Shown: positions 15,500-24,724, counted from the first letter of the stretch. The stretch is 64,000 nt of DNA from Streptomyces sp. NBC_01591 (GCF_035918155.1 NZ_CP109327.1:6944001-7008000), one strand, 5' to 3'. A program made the numbers and translations. Notes: a model not told the origin generated them from the sequence alone.

Positions 15500-15635
15500 G
15501 CTCGGCACCATAACGGCCCCGGACCGGTCGTTGTGCATGAATATCACCTGATCGAGGGAGATAACCGGATATCTCCGGTGGATGTGGCCCGAATCGTCTC
15601 CGCCCGACGGCTGCACACGGCCTCGATCAAATGTG

Positions 15636-15665
15636 TTGAGCCGCCCGCCGCGGACGGACTATGGT
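15636..15665 (+). promoter_or_regulatory. Candidate housekeeping promoter
   Basis: TTGAGC (15636-15641), an 18-nt spacer and TATGGT (15660-15665) would start RNA near 15672. It sits upstream of the possible 23-residue reading frame at 15740 and the rsgA-like gene. Confidence 0.5.
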
Positions 15666-15739
15666 GTCCATTGTTCCGGACGGGCGGAGATCAACTACCG
15701 CTGTCGGTCCCGTGCTTGAACCAGGAGGTGAGGACCGTG

Positions 15740-15811
15740 ATGACTGTCGCTGCGATGGGCGCTGCCCACAACTCGAAGAGCATCGTTCCCACCCCCGTGG
15801 TCGCCGGCTGA
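15740..15811 (+). CDS. Possible 23-residue peptide (leader peptide?) before rsgA
   Basis: An almost ideal Shine-Dalgarno sequence, AGGAGGTGA (15723-15731), lies 8 nt before an ATG at 15740 (or 5 nt before a GTG at 15737). It opens a short frame, MTVAAMGAAHNSKSIVPTPV plus three residues, ended by TGA. A plausible promoter lies 60-70 nt further up. The peptide is Ala/Val-rich, with no signal peptide, and is not recognised. The next gene, rsgA-like, starts 64 nt later with TTG. It could be a genuine microprotein or a leader peptide that couples translation to rsgA expression. The very strong ribosome site is the main evidence. Confidence 0.45.
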   Translation: MTVAAMGAAHNSKSIVPTPVVAG

Positions 15812-15875
15812 CCTACTCCGTAACTCTCCGCGCCCGTGTGCGCGTTGCCGGGGCCACCCCTTTGAAGGGTTTCCC

Positions 15876-17051
15876 TTGTCTTTCCCGTCTTTTCCGTCCT
15901 CTGCTTCTTCTCTTCAGGGCTCGCCCGCGTCGCATCCGCTGTCCCCGTACGGCTGGGACGACGCGTGGGAGGCCGAATTCGAACCGCACGCCGAGCAGGG
16001 TCTGCTGCCCGGACGCGTGGTGCGGGTGGACCGTGGGCAGTGCGATGTCGTCACCCCGCACGGCACGCTCCGGGCCGACACCGCCTTCGTCGTCCCGCGT
16101 GATCCGATGCGGATCGTCTGCACGGGCGACTGGGTCGCGGTCGACCCCGACGGCGATCCGCAATTCGTACGGACGCTGCTGCCGCGACGTACCGCCTTCG
16201 TCCGCTCGACGTCGTCGCAGCGCTCCGAGGGGCAGGTGCTCGCCACCAACGTGGACCACATCGTCATCTGCCTCTCGCTCGCGGTGGAGTTCGACCTGGG
16301 GCGGGTGGAGCGCTTCCTCGCGCTCGCCATGTCCAGTTCCAGCGGTGACGCGCTGCTGCGGGACGGCGGGCCGGCCGGGGAGGGTGCGGCCGAGCCGATC
16401 GTGGTGCTGACCAAGGCCGACCTCGTACCGGACGCCACCACGCTGTCGTACCTCGTCCAGGACATCGAGGGCGTCGCGCCCGGTGTGCAGGTGCTGACCG
16501 TCAGCTCCGCCACGGGGGAGGGTGTCGATGTCTTCTCCGCCGTCGTCTCGGGCGGTACGAGTGTGCTGCTCGGGGCGTCGGGTGCGGGCAAGTCGACCCT
16601 CGCCAACACCCTCCTCGGCCGTGACGTGATGGAGGTGCAGGCCGCACGTGATGTCGATGGCAAGGGCCGGCACACCACCACCACCCGCAATCTGCTGGTT
16701 TTGCCGTCCGGGGGCGTGCTGATCGACACCCCCGGGCTGCGCGGGGTCGGACTCTGGGACGCGGAGGCCGGCGTCGGCAGGGTCTTCTCCGAGATCGAGG
16801 AGCTGGCCGAGCAGTGCCGGTTCCACGACTGCGCCCATGAGTCGGAGCCCGGCTGCGCGGTGCTCGCCGCGATCGAGGACGGTTCGCTGCACGAACGGCG
16901 CCTCGACAGCTTCCGCAAGCTGATCCGCGAGAACCAGCGCATCGCCGCCAAGACCGACGCCCGGATGCGGTCGGAGATCCTGCGCGACTGGAAACGCAAG
17001 GGTGCCGAGGGCCGGTTCGCCATGGAGGCGAAGCGGGGCCGGGTGCGGTAG
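15876..17051 (+). CDS. rsgA: Ribosome small-subunit-dependent GTPase RsgA
   Basis: This 391-residue circularly permuted GTPase assists late 30S ribosome assembly. Order of motifs: OB-fold region (GRVVRVDRGQCDVVTPHG), then G4 (VLTKADL), then G1/P-loop (GASGAGKST), G2 (GRHTTTTRNL) and G3 (DTPGLRG). The G4-G1-G3 order is the permutation signature. The C-terminal zinc knuckle is visible as CRFHDCAHESEPGC. The start appears to be TTG 15876 with GAAGGG 6 nt upstream; no ATG fits better. The first 25 residues are Ser/Pro-rich, an extension common in actinobacteria. Probably monocistronic or co-transcribed with the small frame before it. Confidence 0.92.
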   Translation: MSFPSFPSSASSLQGSPASHPLSPYGWDDAWEAEFEPHAEQGLLPGRVVRVDRGQCDVVTPHGTLRADTAFVVPRDPMRIVCTGDWVAVDPDGDPQFVRTLLPRRTAFVRSTSSQRSEGQVLATNVDHIVICLSLAVEFDLGRVERFLALAMSSSSGDALLRDGGPAGEGAAEPIVVLTKADLVPDATTLSYLVQDIEGVAPGVQVLTVSSATGEGVDVFSAVVSGGTSVLLGASGAGKSTLANTLLGRDVMEVQAARDVDGKGRHTTTTRNLLVLPSGGVLIDTPGLRGVGLWDAEAGVGRVFSEIEELAEQCRFHDCAHESEPGCAVLAAIEDGSLHERRLDSFRKLIRENQRIAAKTDARMRSEILRDWKRKGAEGRFAMEAKRGRVR

Positions 17052-17153
17052 GCGGTGGTCCCCGGTCCGCGGCCGCCCATGGCCGCCGACCGCTGGTCCA
17101 CGTCCGAAAACCGCCAGTGCGGTACCGGCGGGTGCCGCACACTGGACGGTGTG

Positions 17154-18659
17154 ATGGACGAACGGACCAGGTACGAGGCGGTGAGCAGCCGCGACGCCCG
17201 TTTCGACGGGGAGTTCTTCTTCGCCGTCGAAACGACCGGCATCTACTGCCGGCCGAGCTGCCCCGCCGTCACGCCCAAGCGGAAGAACGTCCGCTTCTAC
17301 CCGACTGCGGCCGCCGCGCAGGGACACGGCTTCCGGGCCTGCCGACGCTGTCGCCCGGACGCCGTGCCGGGCTCGGCGGACTGGAATGTCCGGGCCGATG
17401 TCGTGGGCCGTGCCATGCGGATGATCGGCGACGGTGTGGTCGACCGGGAGGGCGTGCCCGGTCTCGCCCACCGGCTCGGCTACAGCTCACGCCAGGTGCA
17501 GCGGCAGCTCAATGCCGAGCTGGGCGCCGGGCCCGTCGCGCTGGCCCGTGCCCAGCGGGCCCACACCGCACGCGTGCTGCTCCAGACGACCGGGCTGCCC
17601 GTGACGGAGATCGCCTTCGCCTCGGGCTTCGCCAGTGTGCGCCAGTTCAACGACACCGTCCGGCAGATCTACGCCCGTACACCGAGCGCGCTGCGGGCGG
17701 AGGCCGGGACGGGGCTGGGAGCGGCGGTCCGGGAGGCACGGACCACCGGGATCCCGCTGCGGCTCGCCCACCGGGGGCCGTACGCGGCCCGCGAGATCTT
17801 CGATCTCCTGGCCGGTGAGGCGGTCGCCCGGATCGAGGAGGTCAGCGGTGCGGACGGTGCCCGTACCTACCGGCGCACCCTGCGGCTTCCGTACGGAACG
17901 GGCATCGTGGCCGTCGACGAGCGGTCCGCCGGGTCCTGGCTGGACGCCCGGATCCACCTCACGGACCTGCGGGATCTGACGACGGCCGTCCAGCGGCTGC
18001 GGCGGCTCTTCGACCTGGACGCCGATCCGTACGCCGTCGACGAGCGGCTCGGCGCCGACCCGCGACTCGCGCCGGGCGTCGCCGCCCGCCCCGGGCTGCG
18101 TTCGCCGGGTGCCGCGGACCCGGAGGAGTTCGCCGTACGGACGCTGGTGGGCCGGGACGCGGCGGAGCGGCTCGTGGAGACGTACGGGAAGGTCCTGGAC
18201 GTGCCCTGCGGCGGGCTGACGCATGTGTTCCCGGAGCCGGGAGCGCTGGCCGGTGGGGCGGGCGATCCGGAGCTGCGGGCGCTGGCGAGCGCGCTCGCCG
18301 ACGGGGACGTACGGCTCGACGCCGGGGCCGACCGCGACGAGGCCGAGCAGGCCCTGCTGCGGTTGCCGGGGATCGGACCGGCAGCCGCGGCGCTCATCAG
18401 GATGCGTGCGCTCGGTGACCCGGATGTGGATCCGGACGGGCGGCCCGAGGCGGAGCGGTGGCGGCCCTGGCGTTCGTACGGGGTGCGTCACCTGGGCTGT
18501 TGTGAGCGGGCCTACGCAGGCAGGCCCCAGCGCGGCGCGGACGCGTTCGCCGTCACCGGGCGGATGGTCAGGTCCGGTCGGTCGCCCCTCGCCGTGATCA
18601 GCGCCGAATCGCCCTTGCGGAGGCGGATGCGTACCGTGCCGTCGGCCGACTCCTCGTGA
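17154..18659 (+). CDS. Ada-AlkA fusion: methylation-responsive regulator with degenerate glycosylase domain
   Basis: The N-terminal Ada zinc domain has its four cysteines intact (TGIYCRPSC and FRACRRCRP) and can take a methyl group from DNA phosphotriesters. It is followed by an AraC-type HTH (LGYSSRQVQRQLNAELG, LPVTEIAFASGFASVRQFN) and an AlkA N-domain and HhH glycosylase domain (RLPGIGPAAAALIRMRALGD). In the glycosylase, ALGDPDV is followed directly by DPDGRPEAERWRPWRSYG. The roughly 17-residue segment that normally holds the catalytic aspartate (a PTDxG-type motif) is missing in frame. The end RHL is then joined to unrelated sequence antisense to a GH95 remnant, giving a non-native tail of about 50 residues. 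The regulatory half may work; base excision probably does not. Confidence 0.8.
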   Translation: MDERTRYEAVSSRDARFDGEFFFAVETTGIYCRPSCPAVTPKRKNVRFYPTAAAAQGHGFRACRRCRPDAVPGSADWNVRADVVGRAMRMIGDGVVDREGVPGLAHRLGYSSRQVQRQLNAELGAGPVALARAQRAHTARVLLQTTGLPVTEIAFASGFASVRQFNDTVRQIYARTPSALRAEAGTGLGAAVREARTTGIPLRLAHRGPYAAREIFDLLAGEAVARIEEVSGADGARTYRRTLRLPYGTGIVAVDERSAGSWLDARIHLTDLRDLTTAVQRLRRLFDLDADPYAVDERLGADPRLAPGVAARPGLRSPGAADPEEFAVRTLVGRDAAERLVETYGKVLDVPCGGLTHVFPEPGALAGGAGDPELRALASALADGDVRLDAGADRDEAEQALLRLPGIGPAAAALIRMRALGDPDVDPDGRPEAERWRPWRSYGVRHLGCCERAYAGRPQRGADAFAVTGRMVRSGRSPLAVISAESPLRRRMRTVPSADSS

Positions 18660-19135
18660 ACCAGCGGCCGTCCGTGCCGGTCGCGGATCTCCACCGGGCC
18701 GTCGATGCCATGGCGTACGACGCAGGGTGCGCCGGCCTCGCTGGTGAGCCGTACCCAGCGGGTCCGGCCCTCCTCGCGCACCGCACTGAGCAGGAACGCG
18801 CCCTGCGTCCGGAAGTCGTGCACGGTCAGCTCCCGCCAGTCGGCGGGCAGCGCCGGGAAGACCCTGATCGTGCCGCCCCACGACTGACAGACCATGTCGT
18901 GCAGGGACTGGGCAGCCGAGAGCGGGGTCTCGATGACCGGGCCGGACTCCTTGTACATGGTGTTCGCCTGGATGAAGCGGCTCATCAGCTGACCCAGGTA
19001 CTTCAGCGCGTCCTCGCCCTTGCCGAGCAGCGCGGACATCGACGCGGCGCCGGTGAACGTATAGCCCTGCAGAGCGCCTTCGAAGCCCACCCAGTGGGCC
19101 AGGGACTTCTCGATCAGTATTGCTGCGTCAATGGA
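18512..19135 (-). pseudogene. GH95-like glycoside hydrolase, C-terminal fragment
   Basis: About 205 codons read leftward to TAG 18512-18514. The sequence includes ESGPVIETPLSAAQSLHDM, then QSWGGTIRVFPALPADW and HDFRTQGAFLLSAVREEG. These resemble the end of streptomycete alpha-fucosidase-like (GH95) proteins: the last catalytic helices and the C-terminal beta domain, finishing APRWGLPA. The N-terminal domain, the catalytic acids and any signal peptide are missing. The right joint lies near 19130, where AT-richer unrelated sequence begins. The left end abuts the damaged Ada-AlkA gene. It is a remnant left by at least one deletion. Confidence 0.75.
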
Positions 19136-19208
19136 GCAAGAGAGATCCGATGTATTTCCGTGTATCTGGACGGAGTCCAACCAGATGTACGGGAGGGCAG
19201 GGGCGTGA

Positions 19209-19691
19209 TCAGCCCCAGATCACCGCGCCCAGCCAGGCTCCCGCCACCAGGAGGCACGCGAAGAGCTCGACGAGTACCGAATAGCCGGTCGCCCGCATCA
19301 CCGAGCGCACCGACGTCCAGCCCGCCGCGCGGCTGCCGAGCCGCAGCCGCTCCGCCCCGTAGATGGCCCCCACGTACCCGGCGACCGCACCGACCACCGG
19401 TACCACGAAGAAGCCCACGATCGCGGCGATCCCGCCGAGCATCAGCGTCTTGCGCGGCGCCCCCGTCTCGCGCGGGCGGCGCGGCGGCAGCAGCGGCTTC
19501 AGCGCCTGGTTCAGCAGCAGTAGCGCCGTCGCGCCCATGAGTACGCCCCAGGCGACCGGTGTCATGTCGGTCAGCGCCCACCACAGCACGGCGGCCCAGA
19601 CGATCGCCTGCCCCGGCGCCCCCGGCACCAGCACGCCCAGCAGGCCGATGAGCATGACGAGGCCGACGGCGACGAGTTGCCACACACTCAT
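19209..19691 (-). CDS. DUF456 family membrane protein
   Basis: This 160-residue integral membrane protein has four to five hydrophobic helices: LVAVGLVMLIGLLGVLVPG at the start, AIVWAAVLWW, GVLMGATALLLLNQ, and after a basic loop (PPRRPRETGAPRK) a glycine-rich pair LGGIAAIVGFFVVPVVGAVAG and YVGAIYGAE. This is the DUF456 pattern with its two GxxxxPxxG-like repeats. Function is unknown; small-molecule or ion movement has been guessed but not shown. The ATG at 19691 is the only reasonable start. It stands alone between the GH95 remnant and the TrmB/LuxR-like regulator gene, with a 56-nt gap to the latter. Confidence 0.88.
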   Translation of the reverse strand: MSVWQLVAVGLVMLIGLLGVLVPGAPGQAIVWAAVLWWALTDMTPVAWGVLMGATALLLLNQALKPLLPPRRPRETGAPRKTLMLGGIAAIVGFFVVPVVGAVAGYVGAIYGAERLRLGSRAAGWTSVRSVMRATGYSVLVELFACLLVAGAWLGAVIWG

Positions 19692-19747
19692 CTGACCAGC
19701 CTGCCGGAGTCCGGCCGGTCCCGCCCGTCAGCGCCGACGGGTCCTGC

Positions 19748-20737
19748 TCAGGCCCGTGGTGTGCGGGCCACCCAGCCCCGTTCGTACGCGTGCCAGCCCA
19801 GCTGCAGCCGGGTGGAGACGCCCGTCAGCTCCATCAGGCCCTTCACCCGTCGCTGCACGGTCCGCAACCCCAGCTCCAGCTGTTTCGCCACGCTCGCGTC
19901 CGTCAGCCCGGCCAGCAGCAGCGACAGAATCTCCAGGTCCGTCGGATCGGGACCCGTGTCCTCCTCCTGCGGCCGGCCGCTTTCGCCCAGCCTGAGCGGC
20001 ATGGCCTCGCGCCACACCGCCTCGAAGAGCCCCATCAGCGACTCCAGCAGCCCGGAGGCATGGACCACCAGGGCGGCCGGCTCGGCGCCGCGTCCGGTCA
20101 GCGGCACCATCGCCAGGGTGCGGTCGGCGACGACCAGCTTGGTCGGCACCCGGTCGATGACCCGGCACTGCTCGTCCCGGCTCAGCGCCGTCGACAGCTC
20201 CAGAATCCCGAACGGCAGCGAGAGAATCTCCCGCTCGACCACCACCCGGTACGACACCCCGCGCGTCGCGGCCTGCTCCTCGGCCTCGTTCTCCATTCCG
20301 CTGACCGCGATCGGCTTCCCGGTGACCAGGGCGCACACCTCGCTCGTCGCACCGAGCTGCAACTGGTTGAAGCGGTGCGAGACCGCGCTGGCCCCCGTGA
20401 CCACCTCGACCAGATCGTGCACGGCCGGTTCGGCGGCCTCCGCGCGGTACTCCTCGGCGAGCAACGCCGCCGCCAGCTCCGCCTGCTCCAGCTCATGGCG
20501 CTGCTGCGTCAGCAGCGCGCCGAGCGCCACCCCCGGCGGCGCCGCCACCCAACGCCCCGTGCGGGCCGACGCCTGCGCGGCAAGGCCGTGCTGCTCCAGC
20601 CTGCGCAGGGCCCGTTCGGTGTCCCGCTCGGGAAGGCTCAGCCGGTGCGCGAGATCGGAGACCTCCGCGGCTCCCACCGCCACGAGCGCGCGGTACGTCG
20701 ACTCCTGTATCTCGTCGAGACCTATGGCTCCCAGCAT
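19748..20737 (-). CDS. TrmB/LuxR-type transcriptional regulator
   Basis: This 329-residue regulator has two DNA-binding modules. The N-terminal TrmB-like winged helix (about 8-60: STYRALVAVGAAEVSDLAHRL, then ALRRLEQHGLAAQ) is followed by a sensor-like middle domain. The C-terminal LuxR-type HTH (about 268-325: PTDLEILSLLLAGLTDASVAK, LGLRTVQRRVKGLMELTGV) completes it. This architecture is common beside secreted proteases and other exoenzymes in streptomycetes. The ATG at 20737 has AAAGGG upstream. It diverges from the large subtilase gene across 209 nt, so regulation of that protease is the simplest hypothesis. No phosphorylatable receiver domain is present. Confidence 0.88.
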   Translation of the reverse strand: MLGAIGLDEIQESTYRALVAVGAAEVSDLAHRLSLPERDTERALRRLEQHGLAAQASARTGRWVAAPPGVALGALLTQQRHELEQAELAAALLAEEYRAEAAEPAVHDLVEVVTGASAVSHRFNQLQLGATSEVCALVTGKPIAVSGMENEAEEQAATRGVSYRVVVEREILSLPFGILELSTALSRDEQCRVIDRVPTKLVVADRTLAMVPLTGRGAEPAALVVHASGLLESLMGLFEAVWREAMPLRLGESGRPQEEDTGPDPTDLEILSLLLAGLTDASVAKQLELGLRTVQRRVKGLMELTGVSTRLQLGWHAYERGWVARTPRA

Positions 20738-20860
20738 CCCCGGCCCTTTCCTGGACGCACTGATTCCGCACGATGTCGCTGTCGTCGGGTGTCCGTCCAT
20801 GGCGGAAAGCGGCCACGGCGTAAACCCGCCGTGTACATCATCCCTTTATCGCTCATCGCT

Positions 20861-20889
20861 CTGACAATGTGGCGCCACCGCAGTACCAA
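20861..20889 (+). promoter_or_regulatory. Candidate subtilase promoter
   Basis: CTGACA (20861-20866), a 17-nt spacer and TACCAA (20884-20889), about 57 nt before the subtilase ATG. It lies in the region shared with the divergent TrmB/LuxR regulator. Confidence 0.4.
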
Positions 20890-20946
20890 CAACCTCCGGA
20901 AAGCTGCGGTTTGCGCAGTTGGTTCCGAATTCACTTGGGGAGAGCG

Positions 20947-23900
20947 ATGCGTCCGATATCGCGCACGGCGCTGGGAGCGGCCACCGCCGCCGTCCTGGCC
21001 GTCACCGCGATCGCACCGTCCGCGGCAGCGCCGCAGGACGACGCGACAGGGAAGAGGGCACTGACCGGCAGTCCGGCCGCCGATGCCAAGAGGGGCAAGC
21101 CGGTCAGCGTTACGCTGGTCACCGGCGACAAGGTCCTGGTGAGCACGGACAGTTCGGGGGCCGCGTCGGTCACCGCGCTGCCCCGCGAGGACGGCACCGT
21201 CCCTCTGGTGCAGACCAGGCAGTCCGGCAAGGACCTCTACGTCTACCCCGAAACCGCCACCGCCGCGCTCGCCTCGGGCAAGGTCGACGAGGAACTCTTC
21301 AACGTCACCGGTCTCATCCGGCAGGGCTACGACGACGCGCACACCAAGTCGCTGCCGCTGATCGCGGTCTACGGCAAGGACCAGGCCCGCTCCACCTTCG
21401 CCACCCCGCGCGGCGCCAAGCGCGGACTCGCGCTCGACGCCATCGACGGTGTCGCGCTCAAGGCGGACAAGGAGAAGGCCGCCGACTTCTGGGCGGACGT
21501 CACCAACACCCGTTCCCGCTCGGCCTCCGGCGTGAAGAAGCTCTGGCTCGACCGCAAGGTTCAGGCCACTCTCGACAAGTCGACCAAGCAGGTCGGGGCC
21601 GACCTCGCCTGGGCCGCCGGCTTCGACGGCAAGGGCACCAAGGTCGCCGTCCTCGACACCGGCGTCGACGCCGAACACCCCGACCTCAAGGGCCGGGTGG
21701 CTGCCTCGAAGAACTTCACCGACTCCGACAGCACCGACGACCGCCAGGGCCACGGCACCCACACCATCTCCACCGTCGGCGGCTCCGGAGCGGCCAGCGG
21801 CGGCAAGAAGAAGGGCGTCGCCCCCGGCGCCGACCTGCTCGCGGGCAAGGTCCTCAACGACAGCGGCTTCGGCGCCGAGTCCTGGATCATCGCCGGCATG
21901 CAGTGGGCCGTCGACCAGAAGGCCGACGTCGTCTCCATGAGCCTCGGCAGCCCGGAACCGACCGACTGCACCGACCCGATGAGCGTCGCCGCCGAGGAAC
22001 TCGCACAGAACAAGGGCACCTTGTTCGTGATCGCGGCCGGCAACTCGGGCCCGACGCTGAACACCGTCTCCTCGCCCGGCTGCGCCCCGAGCGTGCTGAC
22101 CGTCGGCGCCGTCGACCGCGACGACACCACGGCCCAGTTCTCCAGCCGCGGACCCGTGATCGGATCGCACACCCTCAAGCCCGAGATCACCGCCCCCGGC
22201 GTCGACATCTCGGCCGCCGCGGCAGGTGGCCGCGGCCTCTACGCGTACCGGTCGATGTCCGGTACGTCGATGGCCACCCCGCATGTCGCGGGTGCGGCGG
22301 CCATCGTGAAGCAGCGGCACCCGGACTGGACCGCCCAGCAGATCAAGGCGGCGCTCGTCTCGTCCGCGAAGAGCGGCATCCCCGGCGACGTACGCGAGAC
22401 CGGCGGTGGCCGCCTCGACGTCAAGGCCGCCATCGACACCACCCTCGTCGGCGCCCCCGCCGTCCAGGGCGGCACCTTCAACTGGCCGCAGGACAAGAGC
22501 GACCGAACCACGGTCGATGTCCCGTACACCAACTCCGGCACCAAGCCGGTGAAGCTGTCGCTGAAGGTCCAGGGCGTCACCGGAAACGACGGCTCCGCCG
22601 TCCGCTCCTCCGTCGCGAAGCTCGACACGAGCACCGTCACCGTCCCGGCCGGAGCCACCGTCAAGGTCCCGCTGGAGATCGACCCGACGGCGAAGCTGAA
22701 GGCCGCGCAGTACGGTGACGTCACCGGACGCGTGCTGGCCACCGGCCCCGGCGGCGCCAAGGTCTCCACCCCGTTCTCGCTGTACGTCGGGGCCGAGACC
22801 GTCACGCTGCGGGTCAAGCTCGTCGACCGCGCCGGGAAGCCCGCCGCGGGCTCCTCGTCGCTGGACGTCATCGGCACCGACGACGCCGGCGGCGAACGCC
22901 GCTTCAACGAGGGTGCCACCGACCAGGTCTACCAGGTGCGACCCGGCGCGTACTTCGTGTCCGGCTTCGTCACCACGGCCGACCCGAAGGACGCCACCGG
23001 CAACCTGGACGACTCCGTCGCCTACCTGGCGCGGCCCCAGGTGAACGTCACGAAGGACACGACCCTGGTCCTGGACGCCCGCAAGGCGCACCGGATCCAG
23101 GTGAAGACGGTGGACCGCGCCTCCGAGAACCGCTCCACGACGCTCGCGTTCGGCCGCAGCTGGGACGATGTCTGGCTGCACTCGGGCTCCATCACCGGGG
23201 GCTCCGCGGTCAAGAACTACCTGGCCGATGTGCAGGGCAGGGCGAGTGACGGCGACTTCGAGTTCGCCAGCTTCTGGCGCGCGTACGCCCCGCAGATCGA
23301 GAAGCTGTCGGTCGTCGGCGGCGTCGAACTGCACCCGAGGGTGGCGAGCACCGGCTCCACCAACCTCGACGGCACGGGCGAGGCCGCACTCGTCGACGCC
23401 GGTACGGGTACCCCCGAGGAACTGAAGGCCGCGGGCGTCGCCGGAAAGATCGCCCTGGTCGAGATCGGCGACGACGGCTACATGTACACCCAGGCCAGCG
23501 ACGCCAAGGCCGCCGGCGCCAAGGCCGTCATCGGCCACCGCCCCTCCGCGGGTCCCTGGAAGCCGTCCGTCGGCTACGCCCAGGCGCCGGTGCCCGCGCT
23601 CGGCATCGAGACGGGCGAGGCCGACGCGCTGAAGGCCGCCCTGGCCGAGGGCCCGGTCGAGCTGAGCTGGAAGGCCACCGCGGTCAGCCCGTTCGTCTAC
23701 AACCTCGCGTTCCCCGAGACCGGCCCGGTCACCTCGGATCGCACCTACAAGGTCCGTGACACCAAGCTCGGCAAGGTCACCGCCAACTACGAGGCGATGG
23801 GCCTCGCGGCGGACTACGTCGACATGATGATCATCAACCGGCCGTACGGCGCGAGGTTCTCCGCCAACACCGACTCCGTCGCCGCCCCCAGCAAGCGCAC

Positions 23901-24711
23901 CGAGTACTACTCGGCGGGCGACACCGCATGGGAGCGGTACCTCTCCTCCAGCTTCCCCTGGGGCGAGATGATGGTCGACCAGCCGCGCACCTACACGGCC
24001 GGTTCGAAGCGTACGGAGAACTGGTACCGGGGCATCCCGGTCCCGGCCGCCCCGCGGGACGCCGCCGGCAAGCTCCAGCTCGCCGCCGAGCGCCAGGACA
24101 ACCTGATCGGCGTCGCCCCGGGCTTCTGGAGCGACAGCGAGCACGCCGGTCTCCAGGGCTCCTTCGGTGACATGGGCAGCATGCGCCTGAGCAGCGGCGG
24201 CAAGGTGATCGGCGAGAACGGCTGGCCGTCCGGGGCGTTCACCGTCCCGGCGGAGGACGCCGCGTACGAACTCACCATGCAGACCACCAAGTTCGGTCAG
24301 CCCGCCGCCGTATGGAAGCGGTCCACCAGCACCGAGACCACCTGGAAGTTCCGTTCGAAGCGGGACGAGAACGTCTACTCCCAGGGCCTTCCGCTGCTCT
24401 TCCCGGGCTACGACCTGGCGGCCGACGGGCTCAAGACCCTCGCGGCGGAGGACGGCCAGAAGATCGGCCTGAGCGTCACCGGTCACGCCGGCTACACACC
24501 CGGCAAGCTGACCGCGGCCAAGGTCTCGTACTCCTACGACGGTGGGAAGACCTGGACCGACGCGACCACCGCACAGCAGGACGGCCGGTGGACCGCGACC
24601 GTGAACCACGCGGGCGCGGCCGGTAAGCCGGTCACCCTGAAGACCGAACTGACGGACGCCAACGGCAACTCCGTCATACAGACCGTGAACGACGCGTACG
24701 CCGTGCGCTGA
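20947..24711 (+). CDS. Secreted S8 family serine peptidase (multi-domain subtilase)
   Basis: This is a 1254-residue exported subtilisin-like protease. A signal peptide (about 1-28, ending SAAA) is followed by a long propeptide (to about 215), then the peptidase domain. The catalytic triad is D237 (LDTGVDAEHPD), H269 (GHGTHTISTVGG) and S441 (SGTSMATPHVAGAA); the oxyanion Asn is in AAGNSGP. Beyond the catalytic domain are Fn3-like beta modules, a region near 800-880 resembling a PA domain (GVAGKIALVEIGDDG), and a C-terminal module with SYDGGKTW. The ATG at 20947 follows GGGGAGAG. It degrades extracellular protein and probably feeds the peptide catabolism visible elsewhere in the window. It is divergent from a TrmB/LuxR-type regulator. 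Confidence 0.93.
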   Translation: MRPISRTALGAATAAVLAVTAIAPSAAAPQDDATGKRALTGSPAADAKRGKPVSVTLVTGDKVLVSTDSSGAASVTALPREDGTVPLVQTRQSGKDLYVYPETATAALASGKVDEELFNVTGLIRQGYDDAHTKSLPLIAVYGKDQARSTFATPRGAKRGLALDAIDGVALKADKEKAADFWADVTNTRSRSASGVKKLWLDRKVQATLDKSTKQVGADLAWAAGFDGKGTKVAVLDTGVDAEHPDLKGRVAASKNFTDSDSTDDRQGHGTHTISTVGGSGAASGGKKKGVAPGADLLAGKVLNDSGFGAESWIIAGMQWAVDQKADVVSMSLGSPEPTDCTDPMSVAAEELAQNKGTLFVIAAGNSGPTLNTVSSPGCAPSVLTVGAVDRDDTTAQFSSRGPVIGSHTLKPEITAPGVDISAAAAGGRGLYAYRSMSGTSMATPHVAGAAAIVKQRHPDWTAQQIKAALVSSAKSGIPGDVRETGGGRLDVKAAIDTTLVGAPAVQGGTFNWPQDKSDRTTVDVPYTNSGTKPVKLSLKVQGVTGNDGSAVRSSVAKLDTSTVTVPAGATVKVPLEIDPTAKLKAAQYGDVTGRVLATGPGGAKVSTPFSLYVGAETVTLRVKLVDRAGKPAAGSSSLDVIGTDDAGGERRFNEGATDQVYQVRPGAYFVSGFVTTADPKDATGNLDDSVAYLARPQVNVTKDTTLVLDARKAHRIQVKTVDRASENRSTTLAFGRSWDDVWLHSGSITGGSAVKNYLADVQGRASDGDFEFASFWRAYAPQIEKLSVVGGVELHPRVASTGSTNLDGTGEAALVDAGTGTPEELKAAGVAGKIALVEIGDDGYMYTQASDAKAAGAKAVIGHRPSAGPWKPSVGYAQAPVPALGIETGEADALKAALAEGPVELSWKATAVSPFVYNLAFPETGPVTSDRTYKVRDTKLGKVTANYEAMGLAADYVDMMIINRPYGARFSANTDSVAAPSKRTEYYSAGDTAWERYLSSSFPWGEMMVDQPRTYTAGSKRTENWYRGIPVPAAPRDAAGKLQLAAERQDNLIGVAPGFWSDSEHAGLQGSFGDMGSMRLSSGGKVIGENGWPSGAFTVPAEDAAYELTMQTTKFGQPAAVWKRSTSTETTWKFRSKRDENVYSQGLPLLFPGYDLAADGLKTLAAEDGQKIGLSVTGHAGYTPGKLTAAKVSYSYDGGKTWTDATTAQQDGRWTATVNHAGAAGKPVTLKTELTDANGNSVIQTVNDAYAVR

Positions 24712-24724
24712 TCACGACCTGACC

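Noticed and set aside
20722..24609. A 1295-codon open frame on the minus strand opposite the subtilase gene
   Set aside because: It is the mirror of a high-GC coding gene: Gly/Arg/Val/Asp-rich, no domain or ribosome site. The plus-strand subtilase has all catalytic motifs.
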